Positions 45,606 through 54,265 of a stretch of 64,000 nt of DNA are shown one piece after another (position 1 is the first letter of the stretch; every line of letters starts with the position of its first letter). Source of the DNA: Oceanospirillum sp964342385 (GTDB taxonomy: Bacteria > Pseudomonadota > Gammaproteobacteria > Pseudomonadales > Halomonadaceae); contig CAYFGP010000012.1 of the NCBI GenBank assembly GCA_964342385.1, positions 1 to 64,000 of the forward strand. The letters run 5' to 3'. The notes under the pieces were generated by a model. The model did no database searches and was not told where the DNA came from. It saw only the letters and a program-made list of their open reading frames with translations. The position numbers and the translations under genes are program-made.

Positions 45606-46828
45606 AGCTTTTAGTTAATGTTACTCCGCTTACGCCTCCGCTGACAGGGATTGGTCACTACACACGCCAGTTGTTGATTCAGTTGTTGATGAATCCCGAA
45701 TTTTCTCAGGAAATTGAGGATATTAAGGGGTTTGATGTTTTACGCGTATATAACAGAGAAGAATTGACCCAGTTGTTGGGTATGGCTTCTGGAGTGAATA
45801 GTGGACACTCGGATTCTGCCGAGACCACGACAAGGGCTGAGGTAAAGCAAAGTTTGCTGTATACCCTGCTGCAGAGCTTAAAGCCTTATATCAAGAAGAT
45901 ACCCTATGCACGGGTATTAAAAAACAAGTTGATGCAACGTTCTTCGGGGCTGCTTCTGGATCGCTATCAGGATTATATCTACTGGGAGCCTAACTATGTC
46001 ATGCAGGCCTTTGAAGGTAAGTCTCTGGCTACCATATATGATCTATCTCATATTCATTACCCCGAATATCATCCAAAGGAGCGTGTGGCAGAGCTGAATA
46101 AAGGATTAGAACTGACTTTAGCTCAGGCTAATCGTTTAGTGTCGATCTCTCAGTTTAGTCAGCAGCAGATATTGGAACAGTGGTCTCCAGATCAGTCCGT
46201 TGATCTTGTTTTTCCAGCGGTTGATGCATCCTTTTATCAAATTGACGACGCTCAATGTATCGCCGTTAAGCAGAAGTATCAGTTGCCTGAGCGCTATGTG
46301 TTATCCGTGGCTACTTTGGAGCCAAGAAAAAATTTTGTTGGTTTGATACAAGCCTATGCGGAGCTGCCTGATTCTCTGAGACAGGACTTTCCCTTGGTGT
46401 TGGCCGGTACCCGAGGGTGGTTGACCGACGATCTGGAACGAGTGTTAGCTCCGCTTGTTGAGCGAGGTGAAGTGCGTTATCTGGGCTATGTGGCACAGGC
46501 GGATATGCCTGCGCTGTATCAGGGGGCTGAGTTGATGGCGTATGTTTCCTTCTACGAAGGCTATGGTATGCCAATCGCTGAATCTATGGCAGCAGGTACT
46601 GCTGTCGTGACATCAGATTGTACTTCAATGCCTGAAGTAGCTGGCGGTTGTGCTGAGCTGGTTGATCCTCATAGTCAGAATAGTATTCGTGATGGTTTGC
46701 ATCGGATGCTAACGGATGAGGGAGGGCGTCAACGCAGAGCTGAAGAAGGCAAGCAGAGAGCTTTAAACTGGAGTTGGCAACAGTCCGCAAGTCGCTTGAT
46801 GTCTAGCTTTCGGGCGTTATCAAACTAA
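45602..46828 (+). CDS. Glycosyltransferase family 4 (TTG start overlapping preceding gene)
   Basis: A 408-residue GT4 enzyme. The start is inferred as TTG 45602, overlapping the upstream TGA; AGGCAGGT lies just before. It gives the typical LLVNVTPLTPPLTGIGHYTR N terminus, a nucleotide-sugar GT-B start. The C-terminal domain shows YVLSVATLEPRKNFVGLIQAY, LVLAGTRGWLTDDL and the catalytic EX7E region FYEGYGMPIAESMAAGTAVV. The upstream frame back to 45521 is in another gene and not conserved. It is probably translated by coupling with the preceding transferase, suggesting consecutive steps in chain synthesis. Confidence 0.87.
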   Translation: MKLLVNVTPLTPPLTGIGHYTRQLLIQLLMNPEFSQEIEDIKGFDVLRVYNREELTQLLGMASGVNSGHSDSAETTTRAEVKQSLLYTLLQSLKPYIKKIPYARVLKNKLMQRSSGLLLDRYQDYIYWEPNYVMQAFEGKSLATIYDLSHIHYPEYHPKERVAELNKGLELTLAQANRLVSISQFSQQQILEQWSPDQSVDLVFPAVDASFYQIDDAQCIAVKQKYQLPERYVLSVATLEPRKNFVGLIQAYAELPDSLRQDFPLVLAGTRGWLTDDLERVLAPLVERGEVRYLGYVAQADMPALYQGAELMAYVSFYEGYGMPIAESMAAGTAVVTSDCTSMPEVAGGCAELVDPHSQNSIRDGLHRMLTDEGGRQRRAEEGKQRALNWSWQQSASRLMSSFRALSN

Positions 46829-46924
46829 TTCACGTTGCAGCGCCTTTGTGCACTGATTTTTTGTTTAAGCAGCATTTATCGCTGTGATACATTATTTGAA
46901 CGTATTCTCATTAGGGCTTCTATC

Positions 46925-48988
46925 ATGAAGGATCTTATCCGGTGTTCTGGGCTGAAGGCTATCAGAGCGTTATTTTTTATGTTGTTGATCTGTGCGGCGT
47001 CTCTTGCAACTTCGCTGTCAGCATTGGCGGCGGAAAAGGCGATCATCGGTGAGATTCTATTTGCGGTCGGTGAGCGCTGGAAACAGGATGCAAAAGGTGC
47101 TCAGCGGGTTGAGCCTAAACGAGGGACTGCCCTGTATGTGGGTGATGTGCTCAGTACGAACGACTCGGGTTTTTTGCAGATTAAAATGATTGATGGTGCT
47201 TTTATTAGTCTGCGCTCAAATAGCCGTTTAAGAATTAATAGCTATCACTATGATCCAGAGGTGCCGGCAAATAATAAGGTGAATCTGTCTCTGGAGGAAG
47301 GTGTTGTCAGAAGTGTGACCGGTAAGGCCGGTGAGAACAATCGCAAACGCTTCCGTTTAAATACCCCTATTGCTGCTATTGGGGTAAGGGGCACAGATTT
47401 TACAGTCTTTACTGATGCCAACCAGTCTCAAGTCGCCGTGGCTCGAGGGGGGATCGTGATCAGTCCTTTCTCTGAAAGCTGTAGCGTTGCAGGTGAAGGG
47501 CCTTGTGAAGGCAAGAAGGCACTAGAGCTTTTTGCTCAACATGCTGCTTATATTGAGTTACGTAAAGGTGTGCATATTCCGGTTATTCGGGAAGGCATGT
47601 TGGATTATCTGCAACCGACACCTGATGAAGTGGAAAGCTTGATTAAAAATCAGCCGTCAGCATTGCGCCAAACGGTTACAGGAGAGCGTATTCTTGCCGG
47701 TAATACAAACGGTATGGCCGATAATGCTGAAGTATCTGAATCTGCAAGTACATCTGATGTTGTGGTGGGGGCGGGACAAGATGGCGATCAGATTACTGTA
47801 GCAGAGCCGCTTGATCAGAGTCGCTCAGCGTCTACTGATAATGATTCGAGCAATGATAGTGCATTTAATAAGATTGATACTACTGACAGTACACTGGTAG
47901 AACGTGATGCTGATGTGCAGGTTTCCTCTATAGAGTCCGATCAAGACGCAGGACGTTTGGTTGATGACGGCAGTGCTGAAACCCAGGTTGCAACTGATTT
48001 AGAAGTGGCCTTGACTGAAGAAATTACCGATAAAGTATTGGGTACAGACTATATCGAGCAGAAACCCATTACCCCGCTTGTACCTACTGATAACAGTGAT
48101 ATTGCAGGCTCAGAGGACGTTACTTCTGATAACGATCTGATTATTGGTGATAACACTGAGCTGGATTTGGCAGGTGGTAATGAAATTATCGCTGATGGCC
48201 CAACAATCGGTGATGATGTTTCTCTGGGAGATACTGATACTCCCTCCCAGGATAATGGTGGGATTGATCACCATCAGGGGAATGAGGGTCAAGAGATCGT
48301 AGATTCAGAATTGCCTGATGGTTTGACAACGGATCTTGATGAATCTACTGGCCATGACTACGTGGATAATGATTCTTCCAGTGATGAGATTGCCGACATT
48401 GTTGAAGTGGTCGATAAGAATATTATCGAGTCCAGTGAAGCATCAGTAGTTGAGAATGAGGAAGGTAATGCTATTTCTCAGAATACCGCCGTTTATAAAC
48501 AGCATGGTACCTCTTCAGGTGTGAAGTGGGGGCGCTGGTCTGATTACTCCAGATTGTCTGGTAAAGTGGATGCATTTATGACCGGTAATGAAGGTTATAG
48601 CTTGCACAGCCAGAATAGTCGTTTCGTTCTGTTTAGAAAGGATGAGCAAGATATTGAATATCCTAATGCCGATGTCTTTGGTTTTAATTTATCCAGCTAT
48701 GAATCGGTTTATGTTGTAGGGAATAAGGTGGAAACTGCTGCACTTAATGATGGTAAGTTAAGCCTCGATTTTGGTCGCAGTACATTCTCAACCTCTTTTA
48801 ATATCAGCTCCGAATCTCTGGATAGTTATCAGTTCCAGGATCAGGGGATTATTGATGCTAGCGGGAGCTTGCGTTCTAAAGATGTGAGTGGTTTTGTGAA
48901 TCGAACAGTGGATGAGGCGGGTTTCCTGTTTGATCGGAAGCTGACTCCAGATAGTAGTGTTTCTGGTGTGACATATTGGGATAGGTAG
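46925..48988 (+). CDS. FecR-domain periplasmic protein with acidic linker and C-terminal barrel-like domain
   Basis: A 687-residue secreted protein. A signal peptide ends at about residue 36 (SALAA); Cys23 does not fit a lipobox. The FecR domain (about 75-175) includes GTALYVGDVLSTNDSGFLQIKMIDG, SLEEGVVRSVTGKAG, RFRLNTPIAAIGVRGTDFTV. Residues about 225-520 are a low-complexity Asp/Ser/Glu/Thr-rich linker. The last 165 residues (from about 523) contain strand-like repeats, GSLRSKD and the terminal DEAGFLFDR...GVTYW pattern recalling TbpB-like barrels of SLAM substrates. It is followed 11 bases later by a CHASE2 cyclase and then a SLAM-like outer-membrane protein. ATG 46925 is chosen because the upstream frame lacks a ribosome site. 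Confidence 0.82.
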   Translation: MKDLIRCSGLKAIRALFFMLLICAASLATSLSALAAEKAIIGEILFAVGERWKQDAKGAQRVEPKRGTALYVGDVLSTNDSGFLQIKMIDGAFISLRSNSRLRINSYHYDPEVPANNKVNLSLEEGVVRSVTGKAGENNRKRFRLNTPIAAIGVRGTDFTVFTDANQSQVAVARGGIVISPFSESCSVAGEGPCEGKKALELFAQHAAYIELRKGVHIPVIREGMLDYLQPTPDEVESLIKNQPSALRQTVTGERILAGNTNGMADNAEVSESASTSDVVVGAGQDGDQITVAEPLDQSRSASTDNDSSNDSAFNKIDTTDSTLVERDADVQVSSIESDQDAGRLVDDGSAETQVATDLEVALTEEITDKVLGTDYIEQKPITPLVPTDNSDIAGSEDVTSDNDLIIGDNTELDLAGGNEIIADGPTIGDDVSLGDTDTPSQDNGGIDHHQGNEGQEIVDSELPDGLTTDLDESTGHDYVDNDSSSDEIADIVEVVDKNIIESSEASVVENEEGNAISQNTAVYKQHGTSSGVKWGRWSDYSRLSGKVDAFMTGNEGYSLHSQNSRFVLFRKDEQDIEYPNADVFGFNLSSYESVYVVGNKVETAALNDGKLSLDFGRSTFSTSFNISSESLDSYQFQDQGIIDASGSLRSKDVSGFVNRTVDEAGFLFDRKLTPDSSVSGVTYWDR

Positions 48989-48999
48989 TCACTATTAAA

Positions 49000-50955
49000 G
49001 TGTTCAGCGTACTTAGGCATAAACTCTGGCTGAGTATTTTTACGCTGCTCATTACCACGTTTGTATTGCTGATGGACTTTACAGGCAAGGCTTGGTATCT
49101 GTTTTTTGAGAACCAGGCTTATGACCTTAAAGTCCGTTTGCTGTCTAATCACAGAGTGGCGGATCAGGGTTTTGATAGTCGAATCCAGATTGTGGATATT
49201 GATGAATACAGCTTGTCCGTCGAAGGGCGTTGGCCTTGGCCGCGTAGACAAATTGCCGGCTTATTAGAAAAGATAAGTCACAATGAAGCTCCTGTTGGCG
49301 TGGACGTACTTTTCACTGATTTTGATCGCCTGTATACCGATGATCAAGTGATTGGCCGATACCCTTTTGTTTTAGCCCAGGCTTTTCAGTTTAGTCGGGA
49401 TATCCAGCAAGATATTGCAAATCGACAGCAAGCATTTTACCGACAGGGCATGCTATATGGTGCTGTTCGACTTGTGGGTGAGGATCAAGAGCAGGTCAAT
49501 ACACTGCTAAGAGACCTGCAGGCTGATGGCTATCTTGGCGTGACTCCGCAAATAACAGAAGTCTTTGCTACAGGGCATATCTCTCCTGTGATCGATCCCG
49601 ACGGTGTTGTGCGCAAGATTGCACCGTTAATTTGCCATGGTCGAAACTGTTTCGAGATGCTGCCGCTGGCGATGCTGCGGCAAATGTATGGCTTGCCAGC
49701 AGAGTACCGGCTGGTAAAAGGCGGAACGGACAAAGCCAGGCGCTGGGGGCAGCCTGACTACTGGTTGGTTAATGGAGTTATCAAAATTCCTTTAAGTGCG
49801 GATGGCTCGATTCGGATTCCTTACCATCCCGCATCACGCGATATCGCCTATTTATCGGCGACTGATATTCTTAGCGGTAAGACAACCTTAGATGGCGGAG
49901 GTTTTGTCTTTGTGGGTTCAACGGCAACCAGTATGTATGATCAGGTGGAAACGCCGTTATACAATAATTACCCGGCGGTAGAGATTCATTCCATTATATT
50001 GCAAGGGTTGTTGGATGAGCGTTGGATTATGACCCCCAGTTGGGAGTCATACTTGGTCAAGCTTGTTGATCTGCTCTTTTTCGCTATATTTCTGCTTGCA
50101 TTGTTTTTTGCCTCAAGATGGATGTTGCCTTTATGCCTGTTAGCCCTTGGCCTATGGGGAGGTGGGAATGCTTGGTTTTGGTATGAAGGTCTGTACCTGA
50201 CTTTTTTTGAGCCTGTTATCCTGCTGCTGCTGCTGTTGGTTATTTATCTTCCCTGGCAGTTGATTCATGACTTTAGGGAGAAGAAACGGCTATCCGATAT
50301 CTTTAAAGCCTATGTGCCCGCTCAGGTTTTCAGCAAGATTGAAAGTGACCCCGAACAGATTATTGGGCTTAGACCTGAAAAAAAGGTGATGAGCATTTTA
50401 TTTGCAGACGTGAGGGGATTTACTGCTCTGGCTGAAAAAAGACCACCGGAGGAAGTGGCCAAGTTGATGTACCGAGTTTTGGACTGTATGACCAAGGAGA
50501 TCTATCAGCTTGAAGGTACTGTGGATAAATATATGGGGGATGCTGTCATGGCATTTTGGGGCGCCCCTCTGTCCAATACTGAACATGCGAAAAGTGCGAT
50601 TCAGGCGGCATGTGGTATTCAGCGTGCCATTGCCCAGCTGTCTGCTCAGTTGAAATTAGAAGGTGGTCCAGAGTTAGAAGTTGGCATTGGCATTAGTAGT
50701 GGCGAGGTGGTGGTTGGTGATATTGGCAGTTCCTATCGGCATAACTATACCGTAATTGGTGATGCGGTTAATTTGGCTGCACGGGTACAGAAACTTTGTA
50801 AAGAGTTTGAAGTAGATATATTGATTACCGGTGACTCCGTAAATTATCTGCTTGATGCAGATGATACGGCTTTTGATCTGTTGCCAATAAAAGAGATATC
50901 GATAACGGGTAGAGAGAATACAGTGGATGTATATGGTGTTTATTTTGATCGCTAG
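49000..50955 (+). CDS. CHASE2-domain class III adenylate cyclase
   Basis: A 651-residue membrane cyclase. An N-terminal helix (about 8-28) leads to a periplasmic CHASE2 sensor (about 40-335), then three membrane helices (about 345-415) and a cytoplasmic class III cyclase domain (about 455-640). All key residues are visible: metal Asp470 (FADVRGFT) and Asp514 (KYMGDAV), purine-site Lys510 and Asp588 (VIGDAVNLAAR), and transition-state Asn591 and Arg595. The Lys/Asp pair predicts ATP rather than GTP as substrate. The start is a GTG at 49000 with a weak ribosome site. It would turn an envelope signal into cAMP; a Crp-type regulator is encoded 1.3 kb downstream on the other strand. Confidence 0.92.
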   Translation: MFSVLRHKLWLSIFTLLITTFVLLMDFTGKAWYLFFENQAYDLKVRLLSNHRVADQGFDSRIQIVDIDEYSLSVEGRWPWPRRQIAGLLEKISHNEAPVGVDVLFTDFDRLYTDDQVIGRYPFVLAQAFQFSRDIQQDIANRQQAFYRQGMLYGAVRLVGEDQEQVNTLLRDLQADGYLGVTPQITEVFATGHISPVIDPDGVVRKIAPLICHGRNCFEMLPLAMLRQMYGLPAEYRLVKGGTDKARRWGQPDYWLVNGVIKIPLSADGSIRIPYHPASRDIAYLSATDILSGKTTLDGGGFVFVGSTATSMYDQVETPLYNNYPAVEIHSIILQGLLDERWIMTPSWESYLVKLVDLLFFAIFLLALFFASRWMLPLCLLALGLWGGGNAWFWYEGLYLTFFEPVILLLLLLVIYLPWQLIHDFREKKRLSDIFKAYVPAQVFSKIESDPEQIIGLRPEKKVMSILFADVRGFTALAEKRPPEEVAKLMYRVLDCMTKEIYQLEGTVDKYMGDAVMAFWGAPLSNTEHAKSAIQAACGIQRAIAQLSAQLKLEGGPELEVGIGISSGEVVVGDIGSSYRHNYTVIGDAVNLAARVQKLCKEFEVDILITGDSVNYLLDADDTAFDLLPIKEISITGRENTVDVYGVYFDR

Positions 50956-50964
50956 GGTGTTTTG

Positions 50965-52272
50965 ATGTACTGGTTTTTTGCCTTTTTATTGTCATCGACA
51001 CTATTTTTTGCGAGTAATGTTTTAGCAGCGCCTGATTCTAATTGTCATGACAGGTTTTCGACTCTTAAGCAATACCATGATAGAGAGAGTGATTGTTTTG
51101 AGGATGCCGAGTTTAACTATAATTTAGGCCTGCTTGCCCTGAGTGAGGGGCGTTATAGTATGGCTGTTAGTGCTTTTGAGCGTGTTGTGGCGCTGGACAC
51201 CCTGCATGCAGGCGCTTGGCTGGATATGGCTGAAGCTTACCTGTTACTGGGTGATAGAGAGGGCGTTTATTACGCCATTTCGGAGCTGGAGAAGCGCTTT
51301 CCGATACCACAAGGGCTGACCAAAGTGATCGCCAGATATAAGAAGTGGTATCGGGAAAGTCGACCTGCCTATGCTCAGAGAGGTGGTGCTTTTATGAGTC
51401 GGGGCTACTCAGATAATATTAATGGGGGGAGTTCAAGGCAAAGTATAGATCTGAAGTTTGGTGAACAGATTATTCGAGTAGGCCTGGATGAGGACAGCCA
51501 ATCCATTGCCGATGGTTATTCTGACATCGGGGGTTATTGGCAGTTGGACTATAATCAACTTTCTGAAACATCGAAAACCAAAAGTGATAGTTATTACTTA
51601 CGGTTATCGGCGAATAAGCGCTTTTATGATACTGAAACTGAGTACGACAGCGGTATCATCATGATTAATGGGGGGCGGGCTTTTACCTCAAAAAGAGAGC
51701 GGCTTTCGCTGAATGTTGGCACTATTTTTTATTCTCAGAGAGGTAAAATATATCAGCAAGGGCTCTTGCTGGGACTGCAATATGATAAACGTTTTTCTCA
51801 ATATAGTACTTTTCGAGTTCAACTGGCTTGCGATCATAACCGCTATCGTGATTCTGGTATCAGCAACGTTGATAAATGTTCATATCAGTTAAAACTTAAA
51901 CGTGATTTTGATTTTGGTGAGTTGTCTGCCACTTTATTAAGTGGTGTGGATATGGTTTCAGGTTCCAGACCGGGAGGCGACACCTTATGGTACGGTGCCC
52001 GCTTGGGTTGGTTGTACGCTTTCTCAGATAGTGCGCTCTCTGTCTATGCTCGTTATGAGCAGGAAGAGGATGAAGAACCATACTCAACAGAGATATTGGG
52101 TGATAGAAAGAGGGACAAGATAACGACAGCCTATGGTGTGGGGTATGAGTACTTCTTCACTAAACGCGCCAGTGTCGAGCTGTCTGCGTCTGCGTCGACG
52201 ACGACATCTGATATTGTATTATTTGATACAGAGCAGAATAAGGCCGCCCTATCCCTTTATTACTATTGGTGA
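50965..52272 (+). CDS. TPR/beta-barrel outer-membrane protein, SLAM-like (DUF560-like)
   Basis: A 435-residue exported protein. A signal peptide ends near residue 22 (SNVLA). Residues about 40-115 form TPR-like helices (NYNLGLLALSEGRYSMAVSAFERVV, AGAWLDMAEAYLLLGD). From about 130 onward alternating strands with aromatic ends (YYLRLSANKRFY, LLLGLQYDKRF, AALSLYYYW) indicate an outer-membrane barrel ending in an aromatic residue. The TPR-plus-barrel layout matches surface lipoprotein assembly modulators. Such proteins move partner proteins with TbpB-like barrels to the cell surface; the FecR protein two genes upstream may be such a partner. ATG 50965 follows AGGGTG. Confidence 0.75.
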   Translation: MYWFFAFLLSSTLFFASNVLAAPDSNCHDRFSTLKQYHDRESDCFEDAEFNYNLGLLALSEGRYSMAVSAFERVVALDTLHAGAWLDMAEAYLLLGDREGVYYAISELEKRFPIPQGLTKVIARYKKWYRESRPAYAQRGGAFMSRGYSDNINGGSSRQSIDLKFGEQIIRVGLDEDSQSIADGYSDIGGYWQLDYNQLSETSKTKSDSYYLRLSANKRFYDTETEYDSGIIMINGGRAFTSKRERLSLNVGTIFYSQRGKIYQQGLLLGLQYDKRFSQYSTFRVQLACDHNRYRDSGISNVDKCSYQLKLKRDFDFGELSATLLSGVDMVSGSRPGGDTLWYGARLGWLYAFSDSALSVYARYEQEEDEEPYSTEILGDRKRDKITTAYGVGYEYFFTKRASVELSASASTTTSDIVLFDTEQNKAALSLYYYW

Positions 52273-52316
52273 TCTGGAAGGGGGAAGGCTGTAAAGGTTA
52301 ATCGCGATAGATGTGG

Positions 52317-53030
52317 CTAGCTGCCTTCCAGCATGTGTTTTTCAAGTAGCTCTATGTTCTTGATCATTACTTTTTTGCCACTTTTTTCGATCACTTCTTC
52401 TTCTTGCAGTTGACTGAATACCCGGGAAACGGTTTCTCGGGTCGTGTTGGTTAAGCTGGCAATCTCCTGCTGTGTCGGTACTGCTAGCGGGGCGCTGCTG
52501 TCCTCTTCTCTGGTTTGAATTTGCAATAGCAGTGCACAAATTCGACTTAGAGCATGTTGGTGTCCCAGCAGAATAATATGATCATTGGATTGGCGAATGA
52601 TGGTCGTCAGTTTGCGCATAATCATTTCTGATACCGAAGGTTCAGAAAACATGAGCTGACGGGCAACAGTCGTTGAGAGGAAGCCAACAATGGATTTCTC
52701 AATGGAGATAATAGATGCAGAGCGGGGCAAACCATCAATCAGTGCCATTTCACCAAAGTGATCGCCAGTCTTGATAAAAGAGAAGCCAATCTCTTTACCA
52801 CCTGGGGAGTAGGCGACCGCTTTCAGCCTGCCCTGAAGCAAGATGCAAAGCTCAGCACTTTCTGAAGGCGTACCACGTTGAATAACGATATCGTTCCGGC
52901 TGAAGGCACGCAATTGCATCTGGCCGGCGACTTCATGAAGTCGTTGGTCAGAGAGGTCCGTCAGCAAAGGAATCTTACGTAATTCGGAGAGAGTGGTTTT
53001 TACCTTAATGATATTAGGGGATTTTGCCAT
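52317..53030 (-). CDS. Crp/Fnr-family transcriptional regulator, cAMP-type
   Basis: A 237-residue regulator. The cyclic-nucleotide domain (about 15-135) has the phosphate-binding cassette GDHFGEMALIDGLPRSASI, keeping the Glu, Arg and Ser that bind cAMP in CRP. A dimer helix and a winged helix-turn-helix follow, with recognition helix TNTTRETVSRVFSQL; RETVxR is the CRP pattern that reads TGTGA. No Fnr-type cysteines are present. The gene begins immediately after the AlgJ-like gene's TAA (TAAATG), so it is in the acetylation operon and faces the cyclase cassette. It probably senses cAMP made by the CHASE2 cyclase, but this is inference. Confidence 0.9.
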   Translation of the reverse strand: MAKSPNIIKVKTTLSELRKIPLLTDLSDQRLHEVAGQMQLRAFSRNDIVIQRGTPSESAELCILLQGRLKAVAYSPGGKEIGFSFIKTGDHFGEMALIDGLPRSASIISIEKSIVGFLSTTVARQLMFSEPSVSEMIMRKLTTIIRQSNDHIILLGHQHALSRICALLLQIQTREEDSSAPLAVPTQQEIASLTNTTRETVSRVFSQLQEEEVIEKSGKKVMIKNIELLEKHMLEGS

Positions 53031-54182
53031 TTAGTCGCTTTTGAGATCTTTGCACAAGGTGTCGGATTCTAACAGTTCGATGAGCTTTTGGGTATGTTCG
53101 GCTCTTTTTTCGCTCGTTAGATGATAGTTGGTATCAAAAAAGTCTTGTGGAGGATACATAAAGTCAAAAGGCGAGCCAAGATAGTTCAGACTTTGCTGTT
53201 TAGCCTGGTCTGGTAATGAGTGATAAAACGCTTGCTCGACACTGTCGGAGCGGTAACTGGCATGGAACATAAATGCCGGAGGGGTAAAGAGAATACATAC
53301 ACCTTGAGCTTGGTATTTAGCAACAAAATCTTTCAGATAACGCCAACCTAATGCCGATTCTCCGGCACTTCGTGCTGCTTTACCGTATTGCTCTGGTGCA
53401 TGATGAAGTACCGTGTGGGTTTGAAAGTCACTGCGTTTAGCCAGCTCGCTGTTAATCTGATCGCCATTGTGATCAATATTATGGGGGCCGTATAGGCCTT
53501 TGACAGTATAGCCCTCAGGTAATCCGATATAGCCTTTTATAATGCGGTTGATAGGGCTGTGAAGCAGGATTTTGATTTTTTGCAGTGGAGTCAGGCTATC
53601 AAATAGCATTTGGTGACTCAGAATATAATCCACCTCAACATGGGTGAGATCACCATCATAATGATACATAGGATATTCAAGGGGCATAATCAAAGTATCG
53701 CCCGGCTTGATATAAGGTGTGGCCAGTTGCAGGATCAGAGGAAGTTGCAGTCCTGCATTTACGCCTAAATTAATCACGGGCTTTTTCAGGTGCTCACTGA
53801 GCATGGCCGAGTTAATGCCAAACAGGGCGTTGGAGCCTGCAATCACCAGTACTTTTTCCTGCTGAACGGCCGCAGCATAACTATTTTTCTTCTGATAGGT
53901 TTGATCAACCCAGGCGCTGCCCGGTAGTCTGGAATCCACTTGGCCAGCAACCAGCAGATACCAAGCCGTAATCACAACGATGATTGAGCACAACCCTGCG
54001 TAAAGGAACGCCTTTCCTTTATTGGTGCGATGGCCAGAAACCAGCTCTTCTCTACGACTATCTATGACGTTACTTGTTATGGCGTGACCTGTCGTGATGT
54101 CATGTTCATCGTTTGCACCAGTGATGCCCTCAGAATTGGGTTTTACAGGCGGCTTAAATGTGTCTTGAGCTGTGATCGGCAT
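53031..54182 (-). CDS. SGNH/AlgX-AlgJ-like O-acetyltransferase partner
   Basis: A 383-residue protein with a cytoplasmic N terminus of about 65 residues, one membrane helix (about 75-98; FLYAGLCSIIVVITAWYLLVAG) and a periplasmic domain. The domain has SGNH/AlgX-type features: VLVIAGSNALFGINSAML with the likely nucleophile Ser, VINLGVNAG, and DTLIMPLEYPMYHYDGD. Such proteins sit next to MBOAT acyltransferases and finish transfer of acetyl groups to polysaccharide in the periplasm. It is encoded just after the MBOAT gene. No ribosome site is clear at ATG 54182, so the true start may be further in. Confidence 0.72.
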   Translation of the reverse strand: MPITAQDTFKPPVKPNSEGITGANDEHDITTGHAITSNVIDSRREELVSGHRTNKGKAFLYAGLCSIIVVITAWYLLVAGQVDSRLPGSAWVDQTYQKKNSYAAAVQQEKVLVIAGSNALFGINSAMLSEHLKKPVINLGVNAGLQLPLILQLATPYIKPGDTLIMPLEYPMYHYDGDLTHVEVDYILSHQMLFDSLTPLQKIKILLHSPINRIIKGYIGLPEGYTVKGLYGPHNIDHNGDQINSELAKRSDFQTHTVLHHAPEQYGKAARSAGESALGWRYLKDFVAKYQAQGVCILFTPPAFMFHASYRSDSVEQAFYHSLPDQAKQQSLNYLGSPFDFMYPPQDFFDTNYHLTSEKRAEHTQKLIELLESDTLCKDLKSD

Positions 54183-54265
54183 AAGCTTTGTCTGAAAATT
54201 GCAATGTTCTTGAATATCACGCTGTTTCTTTAAGCACAGCTGCCATCTTGTATGAACGTTATGCG

